Both the position numbers and the translations under genes were made by a program. The notes beneath the pieces are model-generated. The model was not told the origin of the DNA. It ran no database searches and saw only the letters and a program-made list of their open reading frames with translations. From Cyclostephanos tholiformis (taxonomy: Eukaryota > Bacillariophyta > Thalassiosirophyceae > Thalassiosirales > Thalassiosiraceae), in NCBI GenBank assembly GCA_036939975.1, contig JALLPB010000474.1, positions 1 to 18,343 of the forward strand: 18,343 nt of DNA. Reading direction: 5' to 3'. Shown piece by piece: positions 9,501 through 17,044 of the stretch. The first letter of the stretch is position 1, and each line of letters starts with the position of its first letter.

Positions 9501-12065
9501 GTCATCCCATGTTATTGGAGCTCAGGAGAACAATGGTCGCAACTTCAGGTCTGTTTGATGCTGTAACATTTGAGTTGGGAAAGCAGTTAGGCTCTAATGA
9601 GGAGAAAGCCAAAAACGAATCCGTGACTATACTAGGAAGCTTAATTTATGAAATTTTGGAGGGGAACCATTGGATGCTTAACCCCTCAAAGCACCCATCA
9701 AGCGATGAATGGCGAGTTGTGACATCAATTATTGCTTCAATGTCGTGTCATGTTTCCAAGGGAGACACGACTGCCCAAAGACTAGAGGCAAGAGCTGTTG
9801 CCGCGTCAATGTGGACGATTTTAGGATCCTCGCCACCTGTCTCTAGAGGTTCAAATGTGGCCATGAATTCGGACTCATCGCCCGAAGTTGAAGTTAATGA
9901 AAATGGCCATATAAGAAACCAAGATACTGCAAGATTATTTGACCACACAGTAGGGAATGAGAGTTACTCTTTACAGCCTCGCCCTGTGTTGCCACCGAAA
10001 CCCCTAGCAATCTACCGCACTGAAAGAAATTTAGCAACTGAGCTTGGATCTAATTGGGGCACTCTTGATCCATTCAAAGTCAAATCGAATAAATTACATC
10101 AAACTCCATTCCGACCTGCTGTAGCGACCGCGTTTCTTTATGTGCCACTACTTGCCTGGGACTTGAGTACCTTTGCTGGCGCCTTGTTTTCGTCCCTGTT
10201 GTCGAATTCCAACTTAAGCCCATGTGTAAGTTGCTGCGAGCTGTTGCAATCAGCGAGAGTTTTGCTCGTTGGAAGGTTGATTCAAGTACTGTCCACCCCA
10301 AATGGATTTTTGACAAGTAAAAACTACCGCGATGAATGCGATGAGTCTGATGAGGACCAAAATTGGGACGATTCAAAGAGACGGAAAGAGGCCAGTGCAA
10401 TTAAAGAGCTTCTTTTGTTTTGCAGGGAAATTATTCCTGGTGCCATCGAGCCTTGCGTACATGTTCTTGATGAAGCATCCCTGCTTCAGAATGTGGGTAA
10501 CGCAATCCTACCATTTGGCCGAACCTTAATTTTGCTTCTTCGAGCGTCGTCCAGTGCGATTCGTCATCGCTATCGCAACAACTCAAAAGCGGGTATGATT
10601 GAAGAAACACCCGTGGACAAGACTGTTGCCAAAATTTGCGAAGATCCCAACATAATGAAAACAGAAGATGGGTTTTGGCTTCTAGACATGATTGGTGCAC
10701 CTCTTCCATCGTCTATTCTTCACTCGTCCTGGAACTCTTTGGCTCAAAGATGGCTTACGTGTTGTAAGTGGTTTGAAGCGTATCATGGTACAAGAGGCGC
10801 GGGATTGGTATTTGATGATAATACCAGAAGTTGGACTCTGGTAGCAGATAAGAGCAGCTTACCATGCACCCTGCCACTCCAGAATATACGTGTTGAGACA
10901 TCAGCAGCAGCGGTCGAGGTTGCGCAGCTTCCTTCTCGTATAGATGACTTGATTGGCCTCAGAAGTGACTCTGACGTCGATTTCGACGATGAAAGTGAGG
11001 ATCGCTCAGCTTATGAGTCGAATGAAGACGAAATTATGGAATTTTCTGATGAAGCACTCGCGGCTGATTCGGAGGAGGAAGACGACGAAGCACTAGTAGC
11101 TGAATCTGACGTCGAAATGGATGTTGATGAAATTGAGGGTCCAAGAATCTATGATTACCTTGACGTTGATGATTCGTCTGATGTAAATGCAACATTAAAT
11201 GAAGCTGATGGTAGCGAAATTCCAGGTACCATCGATCATGCGTTCGCGTATGTTTCTCGATCTGCGATTATACCATATCAGTCAAGTATCTTGGGAATAA
11301 GTAAACTCGGGCCTGGCCCTCGAGGCGCTCAAGGTGAACTCTTTGAATACAATGTTGCTAATCGTATCATGAGAGATATGAGCCATTTGGGCTCTGTCCA
11401 TTTGCCAGGTAAGAATGTTTATTTATTCTTTAATCTTTTTGGTCGCCAAGTCTCATTGGTCCATCCATTTATGCAATCCTACAGGAGCACCACTGAGTTG
11501 TTTGGTGATGCTTCCAAAATCATTTGTCGAGTTGTATAATATGGTCAGCCGTGTGAAAGGACGGGACTGCCGATCAGACGATAATGATGATGATGATGAT
11601 GATGGTGGTGGCCTTGAAACTGCCATCTGCCTCCTAACAGGTGCTGTAATGCGTTCGGGGAAAAGACGAATGAAAGATGTAAGTGCATTTTGAAGTTATG
11701 ATTCATTTCGCTATCTGCTTAACATTGAGTTTCTCACTATTGGTGTTCTATCGTCTGCCAAGAACCAATCTCCTGGAACATGCACACTTCATGCCAGGAA
11801 AGTTGGATCTGGATTAGGTATTTTTTTCCTCGTTCAAAAATGCACCATCCTCTTGATGAGTAACAACAAATCAGCTTACTCTCCAAGTCTTTATGTTGAC
11901 GAACACGGAGAAGAAGATGTTGGGCTCAGGCGAGGCCGGCCACTTTTCTTTTCTGATGAACGTTACCAAGCCCTCGAAAGTCTGTGGCGTAATCATGGGC
12001 TACCGAGAGAAGTATCTCAAATACGCTCAACTTCCGATCGGGTAATTAGAGATAATTGGTATTAA
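548..12065 (+). CDS. UBR1: Giant UBR1/UBR2-class N-recognin E3 ubiquitin ligase (UBR box, ClpS-like, RING-H2, C-terminal UBR1 domain)
   Basis: Exons 548-3983, 4081-8438, 8522-11408, 11485-11678 and 11763-12065 join to 11,178 nt, exactly 3,726 codons (3,725 residues plus TAA). The family reads destabilising N-terminal residues and ubiquitinates the substrate with an E2, in cytosol or nucleus. In order: UBR box (residues 584-651), ClpS-like domain (about 818-1015), helical scaffold with UBR1-type blocks such as RLPHLLRDLEYI and PLHRALARSILCY, a winged-helix-like block (LRREILHALAVEPRSHSE), RING-H2 (2539-2736), an acidic tract (about 3410-3490), and a C-terminus with YVDEHGEEDVGLRRGRPL as in UBR1. 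Usual length is about 1,750-2,000. The N-terminal 580 residues are low-complexity (Asp, Gly, Ser, Pro). The start at 548 (aaaATG) follows an in-frame stop at 479; a later start such as the ATG pair near 1739 is possible. Family assignment is firm; UBR1 versus UBR2 is not separable. Confidence 0.93.
844..880 (+). repeat. GAG/GAC trinucleotide tract coding Glu and Asp runs
   Basis: A run of GAG codons passes into GAC codons within the UBR N-terminal extension, giving a Glu-Glu-Asp run. Similar GAC runs occur near 1366-1380. It is a coding microsatellite, likely variable in length between strains. Confidence 0.8.
1231..1264 (+). repeat. GGC/GGT repeat coding a poly-glycine run
   Basis: Alternating GGC, GGT and GGA codons encode about eleven consecutive glycines in the UBR N-terminal extension. 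G homopolymers nearby (about 1190-1202 and 1438-1452) are places where sequencing or assembly could create frame errors, but the frame stays open across them. Confidence 0.8.
2291..2503 (+). other. UBR box zinc finger (type-1 N-degron pocket)
   Basis: Residues 584-651 follow the UBR box pattern: C584, C597-x2-C600, C606-x2-C609-x2-C612, H618 and H621, then the GGCCDCGDFEAWN block (C633, C634, C636) and C648/H651. Acidic residues matching those known to contact basic N-termini in UBR boxes are present (D603 in QTDASCVLC; D635 and D638 in CDCGD). This predicts binding of Arg, Lys or His N-termini. One departure is CGY at the start, where many members have CGH or CGR. Confidence 0.93.
2999..3640 (+). 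other. ClpS-like domain, split by a long insertion
   Basis: The block LHNDDVHTFEEVIGAL (around residues 826-841) is the ClpS-type motif whose Asn-Asp-Asp holds the alpha-amino group of bulky hydrophobic N-termini (type-2 N-degrons). The second half of the fold seems to resume at VDADGQVVVEKYE (from V974), like the DREGRR..V strand of animal UBR1/UBR2, followed by a LLEWLGSLIGS helix known from UBR2. About 130 residues separate the two halves, where the family usually has about 20-25. The inserted part is rich in Ser, Asn and Gly and has no recognised domain. Confidence 0.75.
3984..4080 (+). other. UBR gene intron 1 (97 nt, phase 1)
   Basis: Donor GTGAGT at 3984 and acceptor TTTAACAG ending at 4080. 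The last exon base (g3983) joins GA to make Gly, turning the out-of-frame junction into LTITG-VDPDFYANV, which continues the UBR alignment. Without splicing, the first frame stops at 3989-3991. Confidence 0.9.
8259..8935 (+). other. RING-H2 domain interrupted by intron 2 and a long loop
   Basis: C2539-x2-C2542 (LCIICKCDDADGD) starts the RING in exon 2, followed by a UBR1-like GYLGHVQRS. The remaining ligands lie in exon 3: C2692-G-H2694-x2-H2697-x2-C2700 and the final C2733-PF-C2736 (EFLCPFCKQLSN). All the RING-H2 ligands I can place are present, so E2 binding and ligase activity are expected. The gap of about 150 residues between the first pair and CGH is longer than in typical UBR1 proteins. 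Confidence 0.9.
8439..8521 (+). other. UBR gene intron 2 (83 nt, phase 0)
   Basis: Donor GTAAAT at 8439 and acceptor TTCTACGCAG ending at 8521. Splicing joins GCQ to LRSTEFIES in frame. Reading through ends at a stop at 8472-8474, only 36 bp into the intron, within the RING domain. Confidence 0.88.
11409..11484 (+). other. UBR gene intron 3 (76 nt, phase 1)
   Basis: Donor GTAAGAAT at 11409 and acceptor CCTACAG ending at 11484. The split codon G/GA gives Gly, and the product reads HLPG-APLSCLVMLPKSFVELY, matching the UBR1 C-terminal block around LP..Y..L. Unspliced, the frame stops at 11539. Confidence 0.87.
11584..11604 (+). repeat. GAT repeat coding poly-Asp in exon 4
   Basis: Six uninterrupted GAT codons (preceded by GAC GAT AAT) encode an Asp run inside the C-terminal UBR1-type domain, followed by three Gly codons. 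It sits exactly where the conserved domain has a variable loop. Confidence 0.8.
11679..11762 (+). other. UBR gene intron 4 (84 nt, phase 0)
   Basis: Donor GTAAGT at 11679 and acceptor CTGCCAAG ending at 11762. The joined product reads RRMKD-NQSPGTCTLHARKVGSG and continues in frame into the conserved C-terminus. A GTATTT at 11817 could look like a further donor, but reading through gives GIFFLVQKC, a good match to the family, so no intron is placed there. Confidence 0.85.
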
Positions 12066-12376
12066 AGAAAAGCAGAGAATATTACTGCCGCCAAATCCTA
12101 TTGCGAACGGCGAGGAGTTGATCGCGTTAGATGTGTCATCACATAGATTTAATATGATAAATAATATTATTTTTTCTGGTCTCGTCCTCTAGTTGCATGT
12201 GTTAGCTTCTTGGCCCGCCAATCGATTCATCGATGAGGTTCTGGGGAATTAGATTTGAGTAAATTGACTCGTTAAGTAATGGAAGAGGTAAACCTTATAA
12301 ATTGAAAGAAATCAGTGAATACTACGAAGCGGTGGGGGTAAGTTAATTGACGCCCGACTGAAGATAAGAAATAAGG
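12066..12376. other. Convergent intergenic region between UBR and transporter genes
   Basis: This must hold the 3' ends of both genes. A perfect 14-bp palindrome (aaataatattattt, 12159-12172) followed by a T run lies about 95 bp after the UBR stop, and two ATCGAT palindromes lie near 12221-12234. No canonical AATAAA is obvious on either strand. No coding sequence is seen. Confidence 0.5.
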
Positions 12377-13937
12377 CTAAGGAGATTCGCCTCTTGTGTT
12401 CCACTTCTTTCTATTGTATTCAGCTTTACCTATACGCACCCAAAAAAAAGCACTCACACCCCAGAATAATGTCGATAAAAAAGACATACTCCTTGCTAGT
12501 AAACGCGCTTTCTCTTGATTAGTCAAAGCGATGTTGTCATCAAAGAGCTTCTTTGTGAGGTAGCCAACCAATGGAGCTCCAAACATAGCACTAGACGTCT
12601 TATCCAAGAAAATCCAGGCAGCAAGAATCTGTGCTCGTTCAGATTGATTCTGTGCTAAATCTGCGCACAAAGGTCTGCGTTGATATTGTAAGAGACAATA
12701 GGGCAGCGAGACATGATGCAGTTGAGGATGTACATTAGAATGTATGAGGCCAAGGTTATTGCAAATGACACGATGAAACTAACCTAATCGCAGCCGCAGT
12801 AGCCCAGCCTCCAGTTAAATGAAAGAGACTCTTCCAAATCAAACAACAATGATATTTTTCCGAGTAGAGGAATAATGAATAGAACAGACTCTCCGATATG
12901 ACGCTAAATAAGGCCACACCGACCCTACCTCGAGGAAGATGAGAAAAATAATCTCCTGATACACCTCCCAGAAAAACTCCAAGACTACCTAACATGCCAC
13001 CACTAACCTGAAATGAAATTATTTGCTTCTTAGTGAAGCCTTTCCACTTTAACAACAGTACAACAAATGACATCATATTCCACGGAATGGCCCCAAAGAC
13101 TCCTTGTGCTATGAGGTAGACGAATGAAGGTTCTCGCGAGACACGTTTGACAATCCCAATCATGGTCAGTTCCTCTCCCTTTGGCTTTTCATCTTCTACC
13201 TTTGTTCCCATTCGGAGAAATCGTTTCGCACTGAATGCCATTAGCATCGAAATAGCTCCAACGACGGAGTAAGGGATTCGCCAATCATCGGTCCAAACCA
13301 CAGCAGAGGTAGCAATCATCGCTGCTACTCGTTCAAGTAATCCCATTAACCCAAATGCAGAACCACGCATGGATGTTGGTACGAGGTCAACAAGCATCAT
13401 TTGACTAAGAGGTAGAATAGATGCCAAAGCTCCACCATTAAGACAGCGGAAGAATGCTTGGTAGAGAATCGTTTCGGATCGAGCAATAGAGAGCGTCGCT
13501 ACCCCCCAGAGGAAGCATGACATACTCAAAATATTATGCGCATTCTGCACTTTGTAGCGATGGACCAGCCAGGCCCAAAATGGAATGCTCAGTGCATATG
13601 AGAGATTTTGGAAGAGAGAGAAATACCCCAATGTTTCAACTGTAAAGTAAATTCGAATGTTATGTTTGAGAGGAGATGAGTGAATTCATCAACAAAGGTA
13701 TCGCGATTCAATCACCAATCACTGCGGTGGCACCTCATATTCAGTACGGGGTCGCAAAATGACAGAAGCCGTACCATGGACACCAAGTGTTTTTTCCAAC
13801 ATGGGGAAGGATGCGCCCAGTAATGCAATGTCAGCTCTGTCGAGGGCAGCGATAATGACCAACACGGCAACAGGAATGTTGCGAAGCAAGAACATTCTTT
13901 CACCCCATGTTTGCATTACTTCAACTGTGTGTGTCAT
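12377..13937 (-). CDS. Major facilitator superfamily (MFS) transporter, 12 TM, three exons
   Basis: Exons 13937-13775, 13639-12784 and 12674-12377 join to 1,317 nt, giving 438 residues plus stop. The start is ATG at 13937-13935. The protein is almost entirely membrane helices. TM1 is residues 20-46 (ALDRADIALLGASFPML) and TM2 about 56-80. Then comes the short 2-3 loop HRYKVQN, where MFS proteins carry the D-R-x-G-R-R type motif A. TM4-5 carry GGALASILPLSQMMLVDLVP and RGSAFGLMG, and a charged central loop near 190-215 (KVEDEKPKGEE) separates the two six-helix halves. TM11 reads RAQILAAWIFLDKTSSAMFGAPLVGYL, typical of eukaryotic spinster-like or plant-type MFS. The substrate cannot be told. An organic anion, lipid or sugar carrier in the plasma or an internal membrane would all fit. 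It is convergent with the UBR gene and not obviously related in function. Confidence 0.88.
12675..12783 (-). other. Transporter intron 2 (109 nt, phase 2)
   Basis: On the minus strand the donor is GTTAGT (12783 downwards) and the acceptor CAACGCAG ends at 12675. Joining AG to A gives Arg and the product ATAAAIRPLCADLAQ, matching the A..RP..A motif of related MFS proteins. Confidence 0.83.
13640..13774 (-). other. Transporter intron 1 (135 nt, phase 1)
   Basis: On the minus strand the donor is GTACGG (13774 downwards) and the acceptor TTTACTTTACAG ends at 13640. G joins TT to give Val, and the product reads EKTLGVHVETLGYFSLFQ, running from the TM1 region into TM2. Without splicing, exon 1 reaches a stop near 13719. 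Confidence 0.83.
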
Positions 13938-14295
13938 CCGATGGAGCAGGAGAGTAGCCTGTCACGTAGTCCTGACTGCGATGGAGTTTGGTTCGAAAGT
14001 CCGCGGCGAAGGAAGTTCCTGCTGGATTGAAAAATGCAACCTAACTTCTTAAGTTGTATTATTGCAATGAAAAATGCAAAATTAACTATCGTATCCCGAA
14101 TTTCTTCGGTTGTTCTCTAGAGAAGGGCGGGGCGGGGGCGGACCATGCCTGGCTGGCGCAGTGAGGTAGGCTGAAACTAGGAGCCACCTTATGGTACACA
14201 AGTGGGGGGCGTGGGGGGCACTGGATGGGGGGATTTACAAAGATACCAGTCTAAGGCGTAATTTGGGACGATTTTTTTTAAGAAAAATGAGGTTG
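13938..14295. other. Gene-free stretch: transporter upstream region and G-rich tract
   Basis: No coding sequence is recognised. The part next to 13937 should hold the transporter promoter and 5' UTR. A 12-bp palindrome (ttctctagagaa) lies at 14114-14125. Next to it is a G-rich block, 14124-14141 (gggcggggcgggggcgg), and a second set of three G6 runs lies at about 14203-14232. Both fit G-quadruplex patterns on the + strand. The region ends at the start of the repeated element. Confidence 0.5.
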
Positions 14296-14492
14296 AGGCT
14301 GTGATTTCTTTGAGCGTGTATACATAAAACGTGTAGACATAAAAAAAATTTTGGATATGTGTATCGCTCTGCGAAGCTTGTTTTTGTTCGCGACTGTTCC
14401 TTGGAACCTACATTCCGAGTGAAAAAACGTAAAATGCGTTTTTGTTGTGCATGTGCACATGTGGACGTCTAATTTTCCCAAAATATTTTTAT

Positions 14493-14586
14493 GTTTTATG
14501 CGTATATGTTTTATGCGCGCATAAAAAGGCCGAAATTCCAAAAATTTTATGCGCGCATAAAACATATACGCATATACGCATAAAAC
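14493..14586. repeat. Large hairpin in element copy 1 leader
   Basis: The left arm 14493-14526 (34 nt) pairs completely with the right arm 14545-14586 (42 nt), apart from one 8-nt bulge caused by a doubled gcgtatat unit in the right arm. The loop is 18 nt. Each arm also contains ttttatgcgcgcataaaa, itself an 18-bp palindrome. It lies about 130 bp before the transposase ATG. Likely roles are transposase-binding subterminal repeats or a promoter/RNA structure. Confidence 0.85.
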
Positions 14587-14714
14587 CAAAAAGTGCCTAC
14601 GTGGAACCTGCACCTGCTGCAGGGGCCCATTTTCCTCCATCTCTCTTTGACATGATACCGCCACTGCTCTTGTCATAGTTTGGTCATTGCGCTGCCTCTT
14701 CAGTCCTCCTGACC

Positions 14715-16176
14715 ATGGATTCTTCTTCTCCCTTCGGTGATTACGAATTTGGGGCTAGTTTTAGCAATTTTGGTGCAGACTTCGAGCGTTTCTTTGAGTT
14801 CTGCCCCGCTTTCGATGTCGACTTCAGAAAATTTCGAGGCTCGGTGTCTGTCACGTTCGATGACACCTCTGTTCCTCTTGGTGGCTGGTTCGATGGTGGT
14901 GAGCAATCCCGCCACGATAGGTGTGTTTCTTCCTTGGCCTAATCGCCACTACCGCATTGAGAGCGTGCATGAGTCGGCATGGTACCGGTATTTTACTCGT
15001 CCGGGGATGATGAGAGAGCTCACTCATGAGCTCTCGGCATCTGATCGGTACAGCCGATTTTGCCATTTCTTTTGCATGCCTCTTTGGAAGGTAGAGGAGC
15101 TGACCAGCTTATTGATTGAACATGCATACGTTCTGTTTCCTTGTTCTAGGTCACGTCAGGTTGAGTTTTGCAAGCAAACGGAGCTCCTTGTGATGTCCTT
15201 GCTGTATCTGTTGGGGACGGGCTCTGGCTTTCGCTCGTGCCAATCATTGTGCTCCATTTCAACGTCAGAGGTTCGAAAATTCTTCTTTCTGTTCATGGAT
15301 GCGATCGTCGACATGCGCAATGAGCAGATCGCGATGCCGTCCAATCTAACGGAGTTGAGGCGGGTAGAGGGAACGTATAATGCTGTCGGCTTGCCTGGGT
15401 GTTGTGGGTCAATTGACGTTGTACACGTCAGGTGGGCCAATTGTCCCGCCGGGGACTTTAANCAATTGACGTTGTACACGTCAGGTGGGCCAATTGTCCC
15501 GCCGGGGACTTTAACCGTGCAAAGGGTAAGGAGTCCTACCCTTCGCTTGGGTTTGAGTGCATAACTGATTTCAACCACAGGATTATGTCTATTTGCGGGC
15601 CCCATTTTGGATCACGTAAGGATATGGACATCAATCAGAAAGGGGCCTCTCTTCTGCGATGCTCGCTGGGCATATTATGATAAGAATGCGCGAGTGCGGA
15701 TAAACAAGGGTGCGTATTTGATATGCGACAACGGATATTTGCGTTGGCCGACAACTATTTGTCTGTTCACGTGGGTCGACAATGCTTCGGCTGAGGGCTA
15801 TTTTACAACACACCTTGAGGGCATCCGTAAGGATATTGAGTGTACATTTGGCATACTAAAAAAACGATGGAGGATTCTTAACCATGGATTTTTCTATCGG
15901 GAAGTTGCGACCTGTGAGAAGATATTTGTGATGTGCTGCTGGCTCAATATTTTTTTGTTGGACTTGATTGAGTGGCCGAATGTCCATATCAGTCATGGGG
16001 GTCCAGTCAGGGATGACGGAGTTTGGTTGTCTGGTCTCCTGTTGCAGGAATCTGCCCAGGAGAGTGACAACATCGATCGTATCTTGTCTGAGCAGTTTGC
16101 TCAGCGCTGCAGCCAGTTGGTCAAGCATCTTCAAATGTTTTGTAAGAATGGCGCGATTGAGGGGAGATTGGGTTAA
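14715..16176 (+). pseudogene. HARBI1-like DDE transposase, frameshifted (copy 1)
   Basis: The start at 14715 (MDSSSPFGDYEFGASF) mirrors copy 2. The frame breaks near 14920-14941, where copy 1 has 17 nt between shared flanks and copy 2 has 13; the frame then continues as HYRIESVHESAWYRYFTRPG. The catalytic core follows: first Asp in CCGSIDVVH (gac 15415), second Asp in YLICDNGYLRWP (gac 15727), Glu in RKDIECTFGILKKRW (gag 15838). These are the hallmark blocks of DDE_Tnp_4/HARBI1 transposases, which cut and paste the element in the nucleus. A 52-bp duplication around an N disrupts the core at 15410-15514, and another net frame slip lies between about 15607 and 15665. The gene as assembled cannot make a full protein. 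With the duplication collapsed, frame slips at two places still remain. Confidence 0.88.
15410..15514. repeat. Perfect 52-bp direct duplication flanking an N (probable assembly join)
   Basis: Bases 15410-15461 and 15463-15514 are identical, separated only by the single N at 15462. This is what is left when two contig ends that share an overlap are joined without merging. Collapsing one copy plus the N lets the transposase frame run on through the PSLGFECITDFN block, which supports an artefact. Confidence 0.88.
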
Positions 16177-16226
16177 ACGTAATGGTAACACATATAGTAA
16201 CTACGTCATTAGACTTAAGAGTTTTA

Positions 16227-16770
16227 CTAGGTCACGTCGGAAAAAGTTCCTGTCGATCCGGATTGGGGAGTGGTGGTTTGATCTGCCACTCCACCATCAC
16301 CCTCTCCTCCACAAGCTAGCATTCCAGGCAACTGATTGACGAGATTCAAGAGCTGTTTCTCGTACCACTCTCTACCAAACCTGCCGACATAGATCTGCTC
16401 CATTTTTTGCATGATGGTAATTTTGCGTTCGATGGAGTCAATTGTGTTCTTCTCTATAACAGACTGCATACCAACTACCTGCGCCCTTTTTGCGTCAATC
16501 TCCACATCTCCTAATTTAATAGTCTTAACTGCTCCATTATCATCCTGAACTTCAACTAGATGATCCAACCTATCAACAGTGCGCTCTTCCACAATGAGTT
16601 TTTTTGACTAAAGGAGCTGGTAAGTCTAAAAAGCACGCGTATGACTCCAGTAGCAATTCCAACAGTGAGTAGGATTCTGGGTACGGTAACATGGGGATAG
16701 GTAGAGACAAGCGTCTTAAATTAAGTGAGCCTACAGGCAATAACTTTTGTCTACAACAGCCCCCATCCAA
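16227..16770 (-). pseudogene. Minus-strand reading frame facing the transposase; possible accessory ORF, function unknown
   Basis: Two minus-strand frames abut at a T7 run (16599-16605 on the + strand). The upstream one (from 16770) reads SLLELLLESYACFLDLPAPL and then K-K. The downstream one reads LIVEERTVDRLDHLVEVQ and continues to a stop at 16227. The downstream part looks like a soluble, helix- or coiled-coil-forming protein with many charged residues (QSVIEKNTIDSIERKITIMQ, then GREWYEKQLLNLVNQLPG). The frame change could be a one-base slip in the T run, or an intron, because CTTTAG just before TCAAAAAAACTC is a possible acceptor. It ends about 50 bp from the transposase stop, tail to tail, where PIF/Harbinger elements often carry a Myb/SANT-type partner gene. 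I see no Myb motif, so that role is inference only. Confidence 0.4.
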
Positions 16771-17044
16771 TTAAAGTTGCCAATACAGCCACTAGTGTTC
16801 CAAGAGGTTCCAGGGATGACCAAAAATCAATTGAAAGCTTAAAAACAGATAAAGTCAACACTGTTGTAGCGGTAATGATGATTTTTTGCAAGAATACACA
16901 CAATTTGCAGAATGCTAATTTGCAGAATTCGGACAAATTAGCGCTGAATTCAAAGAACTTAGTACTAAAGCAGACTAAAATAAGACTAAATAGTATTAAA
17001 AAGCATCTAAAACAAGCTACCAAGCCCGGAATAAGCGCCAGCAT
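16751..17044 (-). CDS. Hydrophobic minus-strand reading frame of 97 codons, uncertain
   Basis: The frame encodes a very hydrophobic peptide with three likely membrane helices (GLVACFRCFLILFSLILVCF near residues 7-26, TVLTLSVFKL in the middle, and GTLVAVLATLIGWGLL at the end). Past its stop, the same frame holds another hydrophobic stretch (PRILLTVGIATGVIRVLF) after two stops, so it may be a decayed membrane protein. The strand is T-rich, which by itself inflates Phe and Leu, so chance is a serious alternative. No family is recognised. Confidence 0.2.
   Translation of the reverse strand: MLALIPGLVACFRCFLILFSLILVCFSTKFFEFSANLSEFCKLAFCKLCVFLQKIIITATTVLTLSVFKLSIDFWSSLEPLGTLVAVLATLIGWGLL

Noticed and set aside
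11817..11852. Possible fifth UBR intron with donor GTATTT at 11817
   Set aside because: Reading through gives GIFFLVQKCTILL, which matches the conserved UBR1 C-terminus.
14278..14676. Minus-strand frames through the hairpin leaders
   Set aside because: They consist of repeats of RIKH/YARI-type residues produced by the palindromic tttatgcgc motif and mirror each other on both strands.
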